A stretch of 59,395 nt of DNA from Actinomortierella ambigua (GCA_016098155.1 JAAAJB010000156.1:1-59395), one strand, 5' to 3'. Shown: positions 29,273 through 41,060, counted from the stretch's first letter. Translations and numbers: made by a program. The notes: generated by a model not told the origin, from the letters alone.

Positions 29273-30870
29273 CTATGCTATCGCCTGCTTTTTAGCGTTC
29301 GCCCTCTCATCGCCATCGTGCTCCATGTGTCGCTTGCCACTTGTAGGTGCTGCTTGGTTGGGCGAAGGAGATGTACTTATGGCCTGCTGGTCCTTGTTCT
29401 TGCCATCCTTCTCCATCCAGACATAGCTGCCGTCCTCGTTCATCGGCTGCAAATAGAGTGGTCGCTCTTGTTGCTCCACTGTCGACTTCAAAATATTGCA
29501 AATGTTGTGGCCAGCAAGGACATCGCGATGTCGGTACTTCCCGCACTTCGAGCAATAGAGCCGGCGAAGGCTTTCCGTCTCGCACCACAAAGTCATGGCA
29601 AGTGGGGGCACTTCTTTGAGGTGTATGTAGAATTCATTCACCCCAACGACCACGTATCCTAGGGCGCGTGCCTATACGTAGAAGAGATTTATCGACTTGT
29701 GCAGTTAGCATCAACGGTTGCATTTGGCCTTGGCTATCCAATAATCGCGAGCAGATCAGTCTTACCTTTCGGATGAAAAAACTCTTCAAAAGTTCCATGC
29801 AACGAGGAGAGTCCTGAGGTTGACCGGAAACGACCCAGCCCGATCCTAACAACGACTGGGTTGTCCTTGTCCTTCTTCTCGCCGATCGATCCTCCCACCA
29901 TGCGTAGAAAACCATCTGCCAAGCGATAGTACACCCCTTGCCGCGCTCGGCGAGCATGCCACTTGTGCCGCTTGAAGAAAAATTTGTTCCCGTTGTAGAA
30001 CTTGTCGAGCACTTCCTTGTTGTCCTCATTCCGATCCACATGCTTTGAAAAGCACCCATTAGCACCACGCAAGGGTGACACTGCCGACTCGATAGTGCTG
30101 ATCGACGGAATACTTGTCTCCACAGGATCGGGTGTGCCGGCAGTCTGCTGATGAATGGTGCTCACTGGCGCAATGCTGGTGGACTCATGCACGCCTTCTT
30201 GAACTGCTGATTGGTTCAAGGGTCGCCGCTTCTGAGCCTCCATCCATGACCTGTGCTTGAGCGTGGGCTGCGAAACGGCCTTTTGCTTACCGAAGAGCTC
30301 AATGTGTCTCATGCCACCAGGAGAGGGGTCTTTCTTCCCTTTCTTCTTCTTCTTCTTCTTGGAGCCTTTACTGCCTTGCTGACGGCCCCCGCGAAACCCC
30401 CTCTTGTTGCGGCGACCATTGCTCTTGCAACCGCGGTGGCGATTGTGGCTACGACCACCAATCCTGGGCTCCTTGTCGGGAGGAAGAAGTGCATACGCGC
30501 CCAGCGACACATGTCTGGCCGAGGTCGATTCCGAGATACGACACCTTATCTGCCTGTTCAATGGAGTATCCTAAGCGGCGATCAACGTCCTCCTTGGTCG
30601 CAAAGGCGTTACGCACCTCGGTCAATGGATCACACGTGCCCACAATCGTGGTTATCAAGCGATCCGGCAGCACCTCGGGTTGATATCCGGGTCTCTTGAA
30701 ACGCACTGAAAGCATTTCCCGCACCTTGAAGGCAAGAGTCTGGATGCTGTAGCCGTCGGTCTTGATAGACCCTCGCAATACATAGCCCTTTACAGTGTAC
30801 TGACGAGGATCGAAGTCCGGCTGGTGCAGCACATTGAGGCCATGGGTTTTGCAATCGAATGTATATCATG
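29273..30870 (-). pseudogene. Fanzor nuclease, frameshifted copy 3
   Basis: The longest Fanzor copy. From 30870 downward: GYVLRGSIKTDGYSIQTL (segment before RuvC-I), then YLGIDLGQTCVAG with the RuvC-I Asp. A one-base shift in a G run (30500-30502) moves to AYALLPPDKEPR. A basic, low-complexity insert follows, then FYNGNKFFFKRHKWH, LADGFLRMVGGSIG and VVVRIGLGRFRS (RuvC-II-like strand). An extra T near 29776-29781 precedes a GT-AG intron (29672-29765) at the same place as in copy 1. Then ARALGYVVVGVNEFY, a zinc ribbon broken by further single-base shifts (one in a C run, 29604-29608), CSKCGKYRHRDVLAGHNI and the tail EQQERPLYLQPMNEDG. At least four frameshifts, so presumably dead unless they are sequencing errors. 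Confidence 0.75.
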
Positions 30871-30921
30871 CCCCCATCTCGTGGAGGAGATATGTCAATG
30901 GGGGTCGTGGTGTCCTTCTTT

Positions 30922-30936
30922 CATTGCGCAGCCATT
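30922..30936 (-). repeat. Putative terminal motif of Fanzor copy 3
   Basis: Same 15-mer as 6576-6590, inverted relative to the element's direction. It lies about 50 bp beyond the first recognisable coding piece of copy 3. Between 30937 and 31295 nothing else is recognised. Confidence 0.3.
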
Positions 30937-31295
30937 TTGAGTTCTCTGTTAAAGTGCGCTAAATTCGGTTAAGAGTGTTGAGCTGATTCAATGCGCAGGC
31001 ATTTCAACTATATGGTGGACGGCACCTGTCAATGCGCCAGGGGGGCAATGAATCCCACTCCGTATCTTCCGAGATTTCTGTATGGATTCCTACCTCCTTT
31101 TGTTGATCTTTTTTCTTCCAAATGAGTCTCCGGGGTTTATCACTCTAGTGGATACCTAGCCATCAACTCCCCAACAAGCGAATGAGCACCGTATTCGCGA
31201 GCCACCTCCCCACATACTGGATGTTCTGCTTGTCCAGGGAGAGAGAAGGGGCTTCTTCGTTTTTCTAGTGTAGTGAAAGATTTTCCGTGCACAGG

Positions 31296-32001
31296 TCAGT
31301 TGCGAGGCTTCGCAGCCCCTCCCTTTTCTTCCGCTCTGTAATTGGGGTTCGACAATGATGGAACTACACTATATACCACCCTTTTTTCGTTCGACATTGT
31401 CAATTTGTCACACACAACTAGTCCGGATAACTGCGCACTACCACTCAAAGTGGGGACAAACAATGCAATTGTTCGAACAATTTCCTGAGTTTGTACAGTT
31501 CGATGAGATTTAGCCCTTTCTTCGTCAAGTACTTCCCAGGTCGCACCACCTTCCCCCTTGTTGGGAGGTGCTCTCTGTTCATTAGAAGAATAGAATAAAA
31601 AATTCCCATGATAATTTTCTTCTGCTGGACTACTTCTTACCCTTGCCTTGGAGGTGATCGGAGGGTGTTCACTCGTCTCTGAGCAGCGATACTTGAGGAA
31701 CGAGGAGAAACTTCCATTTACATTGCATTCCTATATGCAGATTTGTTAACCAGCATTCCATGCAAAACAAGGGAGGAGGAGGGGAGAGAGTCCAGGATCG
31801 AGATCGAGTACATGCTATCTGTATGCATACTCGTTTAGTGCCCGGGTCGTAAGAAGAAGGCGTAACCTTTGGATGATCGGCAACAGGTTGCTGGGCGAGA
31901 AAGAAAAGATCAGAATTGTTACTGGGTTCGCGCTGGTTACCGCTGCTGACAAATTTGTCCACAATAAAAGTGAGAAGGAAGGCGCCAAGAGATCGAAGCA
32001 T
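31296..32001 (-). CDS. Candidate small protein with N-terminal hydrophobic segment
   Basis: Exon 1 (31831-32001) starts MLRSLGAFLLTFIVDKFVSS, which looks like a signal peptide or membrane anchor, and ends GTKR|GTATGC, a good fungal donor. The acceptor CATATAG (31731) leads to a 145-codon frame (31296-31730) open to TGA, with ECNVNGSFSSFLKYRCSET near its start. A further optional GT-AG intron (AGG|GTAAGA to AACAG) keeps the frame. 201 residues in all. No family recognised. The length of the open second exon is the main support. Confidence 0.3.
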
Positions 32002-32471
32002 TGGAGTTTCTCAATTATGGTTTGATGGTTCCTGTTTTTTATTTACAGGATGGTATTAGAGAGAGGGCTAAGGCGTAACGTTGAAGGTGTCAAGCTTCGA
32101 ACTTTCTTATTGGTAGAAATGAAGAGCATTTTGACATACGTCAAATCGCCGTGTTATTATGGGACAGGCCCTTATTGGAGCGGTCAAACACATTTACCGA
32201 CGACCTTTCCTGTATTTCTGTTTGTACCCTTTGGATTGGATATTGCCAAGGTGGCATGTCGCGGTTACTCTAGAGGGGAGCTATAGAATTAGAGTCGAAA
32301 AAGAGGTATTGAGTCGATTGATTCTGCACCATGCGCACTATCATGAACATGCTACGTATAAAACCCGCCTCCGTTCTGTCACTCCTCAACATAAACAGCT
32401 ATTCCTCCACACACACACATACACACACCCGCACAATAAAAAACAACCTCCTCCTTTTTTTCACGAAGACC
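32002..32471 (+). promoter_or_regulatory. Promoter region of methyltransferase 1
   Basis: Contains the palindromic TGACATACGTCA (32132-32143), a close match to TGACGTACGTCA upstream of the second methyltransferase, and TATAAAACCCG (from 32357), matching TATAAAAACCCG of the second gene. The palindrome resembles bZIP (CRE/AP-1-type) binding sites. Confidence 0.45.
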
Positions 32472-33440
32472 ATGGCCGACTTTGAGAACCGCAACCAGGC
32501 ACACTATGATGCTACTGCAAACAAGTATGACGCGAATCCGTTCTCCGAAGTCATGTCGGCCAATAACGCCAACAGCATCGTCGCTGCTTTCAAGGCCGTG
32601 AACCATAACCATCAAGAGGCTCGTGTTCTCGAGTTTGGGGTCGGAACTGGTAAGAGTAGTCATGAAAGACATCCTCATTTACATTCGCAAAGGTGAAGAA
32701 AGGTAATTGTCCTTCGTTGACTGCACCTAACACCTTTTTTTTTTTTTTTTTTTTTAAAAAAAGGTCTGGTTGCCTTCAAAATCGCGCCGTTTGTCAAGTC
32801 GATTGTTGGCATCGACATCTCCGAGAGCATGCTTGAGCAATTGGCCCAGAAGAAGAAAGATCCCCAGTACGCTGCCGTGGCTTCCAAGGTTACGACGCTT
32901 CATCACCAAGTCAAGGATGAGGACCCATACCCGGTTGCCGCTGCTGCTGATGTCGGACAGGGATTTGACCTTGTGTACTCGAGCGTCGTGATGCATCACA
33001 TCGAAAATGCACCCGGCTTGATCCAAACCCTCGTCAAGAACTTTGTCAAGCCAGGCAATGGTTGGTTTTACATCATTGACTTCCAGTATGAGGATGGCAT
33101 GGCCGGCCGCTGGGAGAAGATCGTCACCGAGGTCTTTCATACTCAACATGGTCACGGCCACGGCCATGGTCACGGTCATGGTCACGGTCACGGTCACGGA
33201 AATAGCCATGCAGACCACGATCACAGCTCCCACCCTCCTGGCCAGTGCCCCGTGAAAAAGCTTGGAGACATTGTTCCACACACCGAGGGCTTCAAAGACG
33301 ACGACCTCCGCCGCTGGTTCTCCGCCGCTGGTCTTGTGGATATTCAAGTCAAGAGGGGCTGGACGCACGAGTTTTTCATTCCCTCCGAGGGCAAGAACGT
33401 GCCTCTCCATTTCGTTCTTGCCGGTGGCCGTCTTCCTTAA
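32472..33440 (+). CDS. SAM-dependent methyltransferase with His-Gly repeat (paralog 1)
   Basis: Exons 32472-32649 and 32764-33440, 284 residues. Class I methyltransferase fold: motif I VLEFGVGTG (residues ~52-60) is split by the phase-1 intron after Thr, then VGIDISESML (motif II acidic loop), QGFDLVYSSVVMHH (motif III/IV) and GNGWFYIIDFQYEDG. An 18-residue HG repeat (about residues 189-207) followed by HADHDHSSH is inserted before the C-terminal part (GFKDDDLRRWFSAAGLVDI). This part resembles the Methyltransf_11/25 families. The substrate is unknown. The His tract could bind Zn, Ni or Cu. A tandem paralog lies 1.3 kb downstream with the same intron position. Confidence 0.85.
33148..33204 (+). 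repeat. CAYGGT hexamer repeat encoding (HG)n
   Basis: About nine hexamers of CA(C/T)GG(T/C) in frame in methyltransferase 1. The equivalent region of paralog 2 (35470-35625) is a longer CAC/CAT-rich His tract. Confidence 0.85.
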
Positions 33441-34728
33441 ATAAACAAAGAAATAACAAAGGGAGAGAGAGAGAGAGCGGGGGGTATTATGATACCACCT
33501 CACTCGTCCCGCTCTTTCTGGGTTTGTCGTTGGAAAGTCGAAAACCAAGTGACCATGGGAGGTCGTGCTATTCTGCTCCACTGCGCAGCCTTTTTTCGCG
33601 GTTCCTTTTTTTTTTTTGCATCGTCAACAAACCCAATAAAAAAGATCATTCGACTCAATTGGTGTATTTTCTTCGAACATGTGAGCACTCTAAAAATTTC
33701 CAGTGAAGAGAGGACATTACCAAGGAAAGCGCCATCGGGACAATGGAGCGCGCTTTGTATTTTCCGAAAGCATTAAGAAGTACCTCTCTCCTTTCAGAGT
33801 GTGCGAATTTTATCTAGACATCTTATTTTCTGACGCCCAAACCTTGTCCATGTTTCTTTGTGGAATTCGGTTGTTTGTGCCAAGAAACAGAGCTCTCATC
33901 GGATGGCAGCTGGACACGATTATCGTTGTAGTCGAGTGATGTTTTTCTTCTTTTTTTGGATTCAAGCTTTTAGGTCACTTGTTCCTGTGTTTCTTTTCCT
34001 TTCTTTCTTTCTCTTGGGCATGTGGATAAATTTGCTTGGCCAATGCCATGCTGACAAATGAGTAGAAGAGATGGACCAACATGGCCTTTTTTTTTTTTAA
34101 TTGTTCAAATGGAAGTTCTCGAACAACAAGTGTTTGTTTGGGCTCGAGCTGCATGGGGAAGAGGGGTCGCGACCATGAAGGTGTGTACGAAAACGAGTAT
34201 TTCATTGGTCTAGACTAGTGGGTACCCTTGCGGTGACGTACGTCAAGATCGCCACGGGCATTATGATTGGTCCGGCCAATCATAAAGCCCGAGAGCTAGG
34301 AGGAAAGAGAGAGAGAAAGGGAGAGGGGGGTGAGAGAATTAACAGAGGGAGGAGTGCAACAAGATCGCCCTTTCTATTCCTGCTATAGTGCTTCTTGGCC
34401 TCAACTTGTCACAAACTGAACGATGGGGACATTGTCTACCACATTGGGGAATTTTTTACGGTAACATACGCTTTGTCGTTGGGGTACGACGTCGCAGGGC
34501 ATACGTACTGCGCACTGAAACAAGGTTTACTCCCCCCGTCTCCTTGATTATAAAAACCCGGATATTCTCACCGTTCTTTCTTCTTTTTCTTCTTCATTTC
34601 AAACACACTTTTTTTTTCAACTCCACCGTCATCGGACTCCAAGGAACATTCGTCGGCTCCTTCTCTCCATCTTCCTCAATCTCACCCCCGTCTTCACCCG
34701 TCCAGACCAAGAAACACCAACAAAAAAA
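33441..34728 (+). promoter_or_regulatory. Intergenic region and promoter of methyltransferase 2
   Basis: 33482-33495 holds an imperfect dyad (GGTATTATGATACC) just after the first gene. No gene is seen up to 34728. TGACGTACGTCA at 34234-34245 is a perfect 12-bp palindrome. A TATA box with TATAAAAACCCG starts at 34549, about 180 bp before the ATG. C/T-rich leader from 34570. Confidence 0.45.
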
Positions 34729-35838
34729 ATGTCCGACTGGAAAGATCGCAACCAGGAGCATTTTGATGCCACCGCCAGCGAATACGACCAACATAACCGC
34801 GCGGATGAGATGACCACCAAGGGCGCAAACGCCATTGCTGCAGAATTTAAGGCCGTCAACCCCAACCACCAGGAGGCTCGTGCCTTTGAGTTTGGTATCG
34901 GAACTGGTAAGCATACCCCACCCTCTCTCTCTCTTTCCCTCTCTCTTTTTCGAGACTATATGTGATTTAATTTTTTTTTTTTTTTTTTTTTTCGCACGCG
35001 TACCCTGACGTTGTATCATCAACCCTCCCTCCAAATAAAACGGTTCACTATAGGTCTCGTTGCCGTCAAGCTTGCCCCCTCGGTCAAGTCGATCCTCGGC
35101 GTTGACATCTCTGAGGAGATGTTGAAGCAAGTCCAGAAGAAGATCGAAGACCCTGCCAATGCTGCTGTCGCCTCCAAGATCCAGACCGTGCAGCATCTCG
35201 TGACGGACGAGGCCCCTCTCCCCGAAGCATTGCTCAAGGACAACGTCGTCTCGGCGGGCGGCCAAGGATTCGACCTTGTCTACACAAACATGGTCATGCA
35301 TCACGTTGAGAACGCTCCCAAGGTCATCCAGTCCATCGTCCAACACTTTGTCAAGAAGGAGTCTGGCTGGTTCTTCATGGTCGATATCCAGTACGTCAAG
35401 GGCATCTCTGAGATCTGGCACAAGCTCGTCCGCGAGCTCTTCCACGCCCCCAAGGAGGGCGAGGGCGAAGGCCACCATCACCACCATCACCATCATCATC
35501 ATGGACATGGACATGACCATGGACACGCTCACGCTCATGGCCACGAGCACGGAAAAGAACACGGAGACGGACATCACGGACACCACCACCACCACCACCA
35601 GCATCACCACCACCATCACGAGGAAGGCGAGGGTGCCACCAAGGGCAAGCGACATGAGGTGGCCGATATCGTGCCATACAGCTCGGGCTTCAAGGATGAC
35701 GATCTCCGCCAATGGTTCACAGAGGCCGGTCTGGTTGACATTGTCGTCAAGACTGGCTTTACGATGGAGTTTTTTGTCCCCTCCATGAACAAGGAGGTTT
35801 CCTTCCAGTATGTCATTGCTGGAGGCCGTCGTGCTTAA
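34729..35838 (+). CDS. SAM-dependent methyltransferase with long His-rich tract (paralog 2)
   Basis: Exons 34729-34906 and 35054-35838, 320 residues. Same order as paralog 1: RNQEHFDATASEYDQHN, motif I FEFGIGTG (split by the intron at the identical codon), LGVDISEEML, QGFDLVYTNMVMHH, SGWFFMVDIQYVKG. A tract of about 50 residues (roughly 198-250) is mostly His with Gly, Asp and Ala, including ten His in a row. Then come GFKDDDLRQWFTEAGLVDI and the end VSFQYVIAGGRRA. The duplicated gene, conserved intron and conserved promoter motifs show a tandem duplication. The His tract has grown independently in each copy. Cytosolic location is inferred from the lack of signals. Confidence 0.87.
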
Positions 35839-36072
35839 ATATATACGCATAAAAAAAATACCATAGAGGGGAGAGAAAGGAGGAGGCACGAATCCTTCCA
35901 AAACCCCTTTCACTTACACAGCCTCACTCATACGCAGTTTGAAGTATCATCAATGAAAAAAAAAAAGACAAATCCCCCCTCCATGCTAAATGTCATTTCA
36001 TCGTCATATTGGGTAAACAAATACAAAAAAAGGGGTGGGCACAGCTTTCTATTTCTTTCCATATAAACATTT

Positions 36073-37354
36073 CTAAAGACGGCTCTTCTCCACAACGCCA
36101 GGGGCCGGCGGGCACACCGACTTGGCCTTGGCCACACCTGCAGCCGCCTGGGCAGCCAAGGCCTTGAGGGTCAGGGCACGGGCGGCCTTGGAGCTGTTGG
36201 CCCGACCGAGCCGTTCCGAGATCCAGTTGCCAGTCTCGATCGCCTTGTTCAGATCCACCCCAGTCTTGTAGTCCATGCCGTGCAACATGTATACCACATC
36301 CTCCGTCGCCACATTGCCCGACGCTCCCGGCGCATAGGGGCATCCGCCCAGACCGGCCATTGAGCTGTCGACCACTCGAATGCCCATCTAATTTTTGTTA
36401 ATGGGAGGAGAGTGTGTTGTACGCGAGAAAAGGAGGGGAAAGCCTTTAGTTCTGTGCTGCGCGCTCCCTCCTCCTCCTCACCTTTATCGTTTGTTAGAGT
36501 CTAGTTGGAGCCTGGTTCACCTTACCTCTAATGCGCAGTGAATGTTGGCCAAAGCCTGGCCATAAGTATCGTGGCAATGAACAGCGACAGCTTCAGCGGG
36601 GATGACGTTCAGGACCTTCTTGAGCAAGTCCTCCATGGATCCCGGTGTGCCGACGCCGATGGTATCGCCCAGCGAGATCTCATAGCAGCCCATATCATAC
36701 AGCTTCTTGGAGACCTCGACGACCTTTGCTGGCTCAATCGGGCCCTCATAGGGGCAGCCGAGCACGCACGAGACGTAGCCTCGGACCTGAATGCCGTGTT
36801 CCTTCGCCTTGACGATCAGTGGTCGCACGCGCTCAAAGCTTTCCTCGATGCTGCAGTTGATGTTCTTCTTGCTGAATGCCTCCGAGGCTGCCAGGAAGAC
36901 GGCAACCTCCTTTACGCCGGCCTCGATCGCCGAATCCAGACCCTTCAAGTTGGGCGTCAGACATGGGTAATTGACATTAGGCTTCTTGGTGATGGAGGTG
37001 ATAACTTTTTTGGCGTCGCCCATCTATGTAAGGAAGAAGAAGAAGAAGAAGAAAGAAGGATCTCGATCGGATGTGAGTGGATCGTGTGCATTCAACAATA
37101 TCTGTCTCCACAACGCAAACAACAACAACGAGAACTCTTGTATGTATGGGTTTATCTGTACCTGAGGAACCCACTTTGGTGAAACAAAGCTTGTGGCCTC
37201 GACAACGGACAGTCCCGTATCCGAAAGTCGGTTAATAAACTCGACCTTGGTCTCGGCAGGGATAATGGTCTTCTCGTTCTGCAGACCATCGCGTGGTCCG
37301 ACCTCGACAATCTTGACAAACCGACTCGAACCTGCTGCAGCTGCGCTTGACGTC

Positions 37355-37385
<31 letters not shown>

Positions 37386-37605
37386 TGAGCAACAGAAACC
37401 GATGCGTATGGGGTAAGCTGAGTATATTATTGAGGAGTATGAATGTCTCCATCCATGAAACCCACAACTAACGACAGCACACAATGGTGTTCGATTCCAT
37501 GAAAACCGTTCATCCCGGCAATCTTACATTCAGCTGGCGAGCAATGGTGCCGCGGACGAGATTCCGAGCCAGGTGTGTGAGAGAGGTGGATCGGACGGGG
37601 AGCAT
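36073..37605 (-). CDS. HMGCL: Hydroxymethylglutaryl-CoA lyase
   Basis: Exons 37528-37605, 37162-37353, 36526-37023 and 36073-36387, 360 residues. Cleaves HMG-CoA to acetyl-CoA and acetoacetate (leucine breakdown). Key residues are visible: [10 protein letters not shown] (Arg and metal-binding Asp), [28 protein letters not shown] (two metal His), and [17 protein letters not shown] with the catalytic Cys and metal-binding Asn. Exon 1 encodes [20 protein letters not shown], a mitochondrial presequence rich in Arg, Ser and Thr. The protein ends KSRL, i.e. an SRL-type peroxisomal signal, so dual targeting is possible, as in animals (CKL). An unusual poly-A tract of about 28 nt lies next to the exon 2 acceptor. 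Confidence 0.95.
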
Positions 37606-38151
37606 GATGACAGGATCAAGGGGATTGTGGGGAAAGAGAGGAGAGAGTGAGAGGTGCACCGTGTGCTTTATGGTCTGGGGGAAAAAAAGTGTGACCGTAT
37701 TTGCGTGGGAAAGTTGGGCCTTTAGACAGCCCCTGGCGATCCTTGAAAGGAGCCGAGATCTTCTTCACCCTCCCCAGCAGAGTGAAGTGACCCTATAAAG
37801 TGAAGAATGACAGTGTTTATGTCACGGATATAGAGAATCGCTATGGACGCCATAAAAGAACTTGCAGAGGGATTGAATGGAGGTGGGAGCCTTTTTTTAT
37901 ATACATATAAAAAAAAGAATATGAGATGATGATCGGTGGTCATAGGTACGCGGCGTAGAGGGTCCAAAGAAGTGAGGAAAAATAATGCGAGAGGCGATAA
38001 AATGGTAGATATATGCGGTGACAGAGCGACAAAAAAAAAGTGCGGTATCGGTTGCCGGTTGTCTCTCACACGTCTGAACGTCTATCCCTGCTCGGCATTG
38101 GTTATGGTTGCTTTGGTGTGAGTATGTGTTGGTGAGGTCGTGAATTGTTGC
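37606..38151. other. Spacer between HMGCL and Rab genes
   Basis: No gene seen. Upstream flank of HMGCL and downstream flank of the Rab gene, both on the minus strand. Confidence 0.4.
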
Positions 38152-40074
38152 TCAAATACTGCAGCACACGCCTGTGTTACTGTTATTCGCCTGTTGTTGT
38201 TGTTGCAACCGTTCGTCCTCGAGCTGCTGTAATGTGATGGCGTTCTCAGCCTTCATCCTTTTGATCCGTTCTAGCTCCTGCTTCTTGGCCACCAGCTTGT
38301 GTGTGATCGCCAGGAACAACTCTTCGATACCTACTCACCAAGAAAAGGAAAAAGAAAAAATAAAACAAAGTATGAGAAATGACACACAATATCGATATCA
38401 TTCATAGTAGAGGAGCATATTCCCAATTTTGTGACAAAAACTCACCATCATCATCCTTGGCCGACACTTCATGGACAGACGAATCCGAGCCGAGCACCCG
38501 TGTAACATATTCTTGCGTTCGTGAGATAGGAACAGCTCGTCTTGTAGCCGCCAGATCTGATTTGTTGCCGACAACATGGATGACTATAGGCACGCATAGT
38601 TCATGGACGTGGTGAAAGTATGTTAGTTACAGCATTGAAGGAGTGGCAGCATCTAAATGAGACTTCTTCAAAGCGACATGGCCACCTACTCAGATCATCC
38701 GTCATATTTTTGCGGAGCTCGTCAATCCAAGAGCTCATCTCATTGAAGGACTCTTCGGATGTAATATCGTATACAAGAATCGCTGCATTCGCCTATTCAG
38801 CAGCAAAGGAGCGCAAAGTAAACACCCGGCGTTAGCAAGCAAGTCCAACCATTTTGACCCCATTTGTTGCATCTTATTGTATCAGCATCCGAATATTGGT
38901 TCGTTCTGCACACATACTCCTCTGTAGTACATTGGGGCCATTGACCGGAAGCGCTCCTGTCCTGCTGTGTCCCAGATCTGCAGTCGTACTTTGCAATTGT
39001 TCACGACCCTAATTTGAGAGAGAATACAGATTGTCAGTTAACCGGGCCTGCTAAGATGTGCTCCCAAGTCGAGGCTGATATGAGGCTTATCACGTTTGTT
39101 GTCCTTACAGCTTCTTGGTCATAAATGATGCACCGATGGTGGAAGTGCAGTTGAGTGAAAAGGTCTTTTGGACATATCGCACGACAAGCGAGGTCTTGCC
39201 AACGCCTATGTAAAGGTGAAGAAAAAACAAAAATCTGGAGTCAATATGAGGGATCCTACGGTAACTACCGGGAAGATCTTCCCGAAACGATATTGAGCTT
39301 GGTTCTATCGCACTGTTTTTTTTCCCCTTTCGCGATTGTTCCTGATAACATTGAACAATGCATAAATCTGTTGATAGTAGTAAAGGGAGTTGGGTCGAGC
39401 TCTAAATATGTGGGGTGGGCTGATCAGGAACGGAATGGCACTTTGGAATATGGAATACCAGGGAGAGGGGGTTGATGGGCGCTACTGGGTGATTGAAAAG
39501 GATCATCCGTACTCCTTTCTCTCACCTCATTCACTCCTTCACGAAAATCATAAGCTGAGGAGCGAGAGGGTGTGCATGTATGTCAAAGGGTACAACAAAG
39601 GGCACACTCCATGCATCTTAGTCCATATTTTTTTCGTCCTAACAATCCAGAGCCGAGAAGGGCTACGAATAGCCAGACAAATAATAATAATAAAAAAAAG
39701 CCCAGCTTCTCGGTCGTCCACACTTGAAATGTCCTCAGGAAGTATGCCAAGAACCAAACTTCCCCATCCCCGATAGATGGAACCGAGGCATCCCTCTCAT
39801 AGCCCCTCCTTCGGTTTTTTTGAACATCTCTCATGGTCGACGATCCTGATCTCGAAGTATTTTTATGGCTTCCTGAGAAACCATGTATGTCCGTTGGTTC
39901 GGGGGATGGAGAGGTTGAAGGTCCATTCTCTGCCATCCAAGTACAACTATTTGGCTGCGATCAGAAAAACAGGACAGATGGGAGGTTGGTGGAGTGATGG
40001 TGCCTGAAAAGAAATAAACGTTTACCTTGGCTTCCCAGGATGACCACCTTGGCCTCCAGTAGCGACGAGTACAT
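38152..40074 (-). CDS. Rab-family small GTPase (Rab5/21/22-like)
   Basis: Six exons: 40026-40074, 39109-39205, 38918-39008, 38690-38792, 38446-38583, 38152-38330. 218 residues. G motifs: GSQGVGKTS (P loop, split by intron 1 of 820 nt), [11 protein letters not shown] (switch I), [16 protein letters not shown] and [13 protein letters not shown]. The effector region [10 protein letters not shown] is closest to Rab5-group proteins such as Rab22/31 and Rab21. A long basic, Gln-rich hypervariable tail ends GVCCSI, a double-Cys geranylgeranylation site. Expected to act on early endosome traffic. The exact subfamily cannot be fixed without a tree. Start [14 protein letters not shown] fits the family. 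Confidence 0.92.
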
Positions 40075-40979
40075 GTGTTGTTTTTTTTCGCTCTGTTACG
40101 AGTTGAGTTGGATCGAACTGAATTGGATGCTGTTATGATTGGCTTATCGTCCGCTGCTTCTTCCTGTCCTCGCTGTTAGCAAGTGTCCTGATACGTCGGG
40201 TCAATTTGTGTGGCACTGCTTCTATTCGAAGAAGTGATATGAGGAGGTTAGCAAAACACAGATTTTCCTCTCACTGCCGAGGCAAAGAAGCCAGAATGTT
40301 AACAATAAAAAATAGGAAAAGAAGGGGTATTGGTGGTGGAAAGGGAGAGGAGTTGCGACAATTCTCTTTTTTTTTCTTTGTCTCACATACATTTCGTTTC
40401 TGGAGGAAGAAAAAGGGGGGGGGGGAGAGGACGAGGATGAGCAGCGATTACGGAAGAGTGACAGACAAAAGATGCTCGAGCATGCAATCACACCAACAGC
40501 GTGTCAAAAAGAGGGAGGAGCCAATTGAAAATGGGGCGGTTGGCACCGAGAGAGTTGAGGACCGTGTTTAATTGGGTCCACTTGGGACGTGCGAGTGGAG
40601 AGAATGTGTATGTGCGGGTGCGGGTAAGAGGTGGGTCATTGCCATACTTTTCCAGCGGTAGAAGAAAAAAAAAAGGTTTTTCTTCCTAGTCCTGTCGTGT
40701 CGACCAATTTGTTCAGTTCGCGTGATGGAATGGCAATGCGGTTGCTTCGGAGGAGGGTGTGATCTTGCTATTTAAGTGATGAGGAGGATAGGGAAGGGGG
40801 ATTGTGCAGGTAATGAATAATAATGGAGAGGGGAGGCGGAAGGGGGGTGAAGTAGGGTATCGAAGGAGGGAGAGAGAAGGAGAGAGAGAGAGAGAGAAAG
40901 AGAAATGTGGCCCTTTGACGAAGGCAAAAAAAAAAAAGTTTTTCTCGTCCTGGTTGTTGTTTACCTCCCCTCTTTCGAG

Positions 40980-41060
40980 CACCCACTCACCCACTCACCT
41001 TCTCCACCCACTCACTCACTCACTCGCTCACTCACTCACTCACTCACTCTCTCACTCACC
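40980..41060. repeat. (CACT)n tandem repeat
   Basis: CACTCACT units with a few interruptions (CCACCCACT, CGCTCACT). Confidence 0.85.

Noticed and set aside
34594..35913. 439-codon minus-strand open frame opposite methyltransferase 2
   Set aside because: Antisense of the His-rich gene. The apparent Val/Met-rich hydrophobic stretch is only the reverse complement of CAC/CAT codons.
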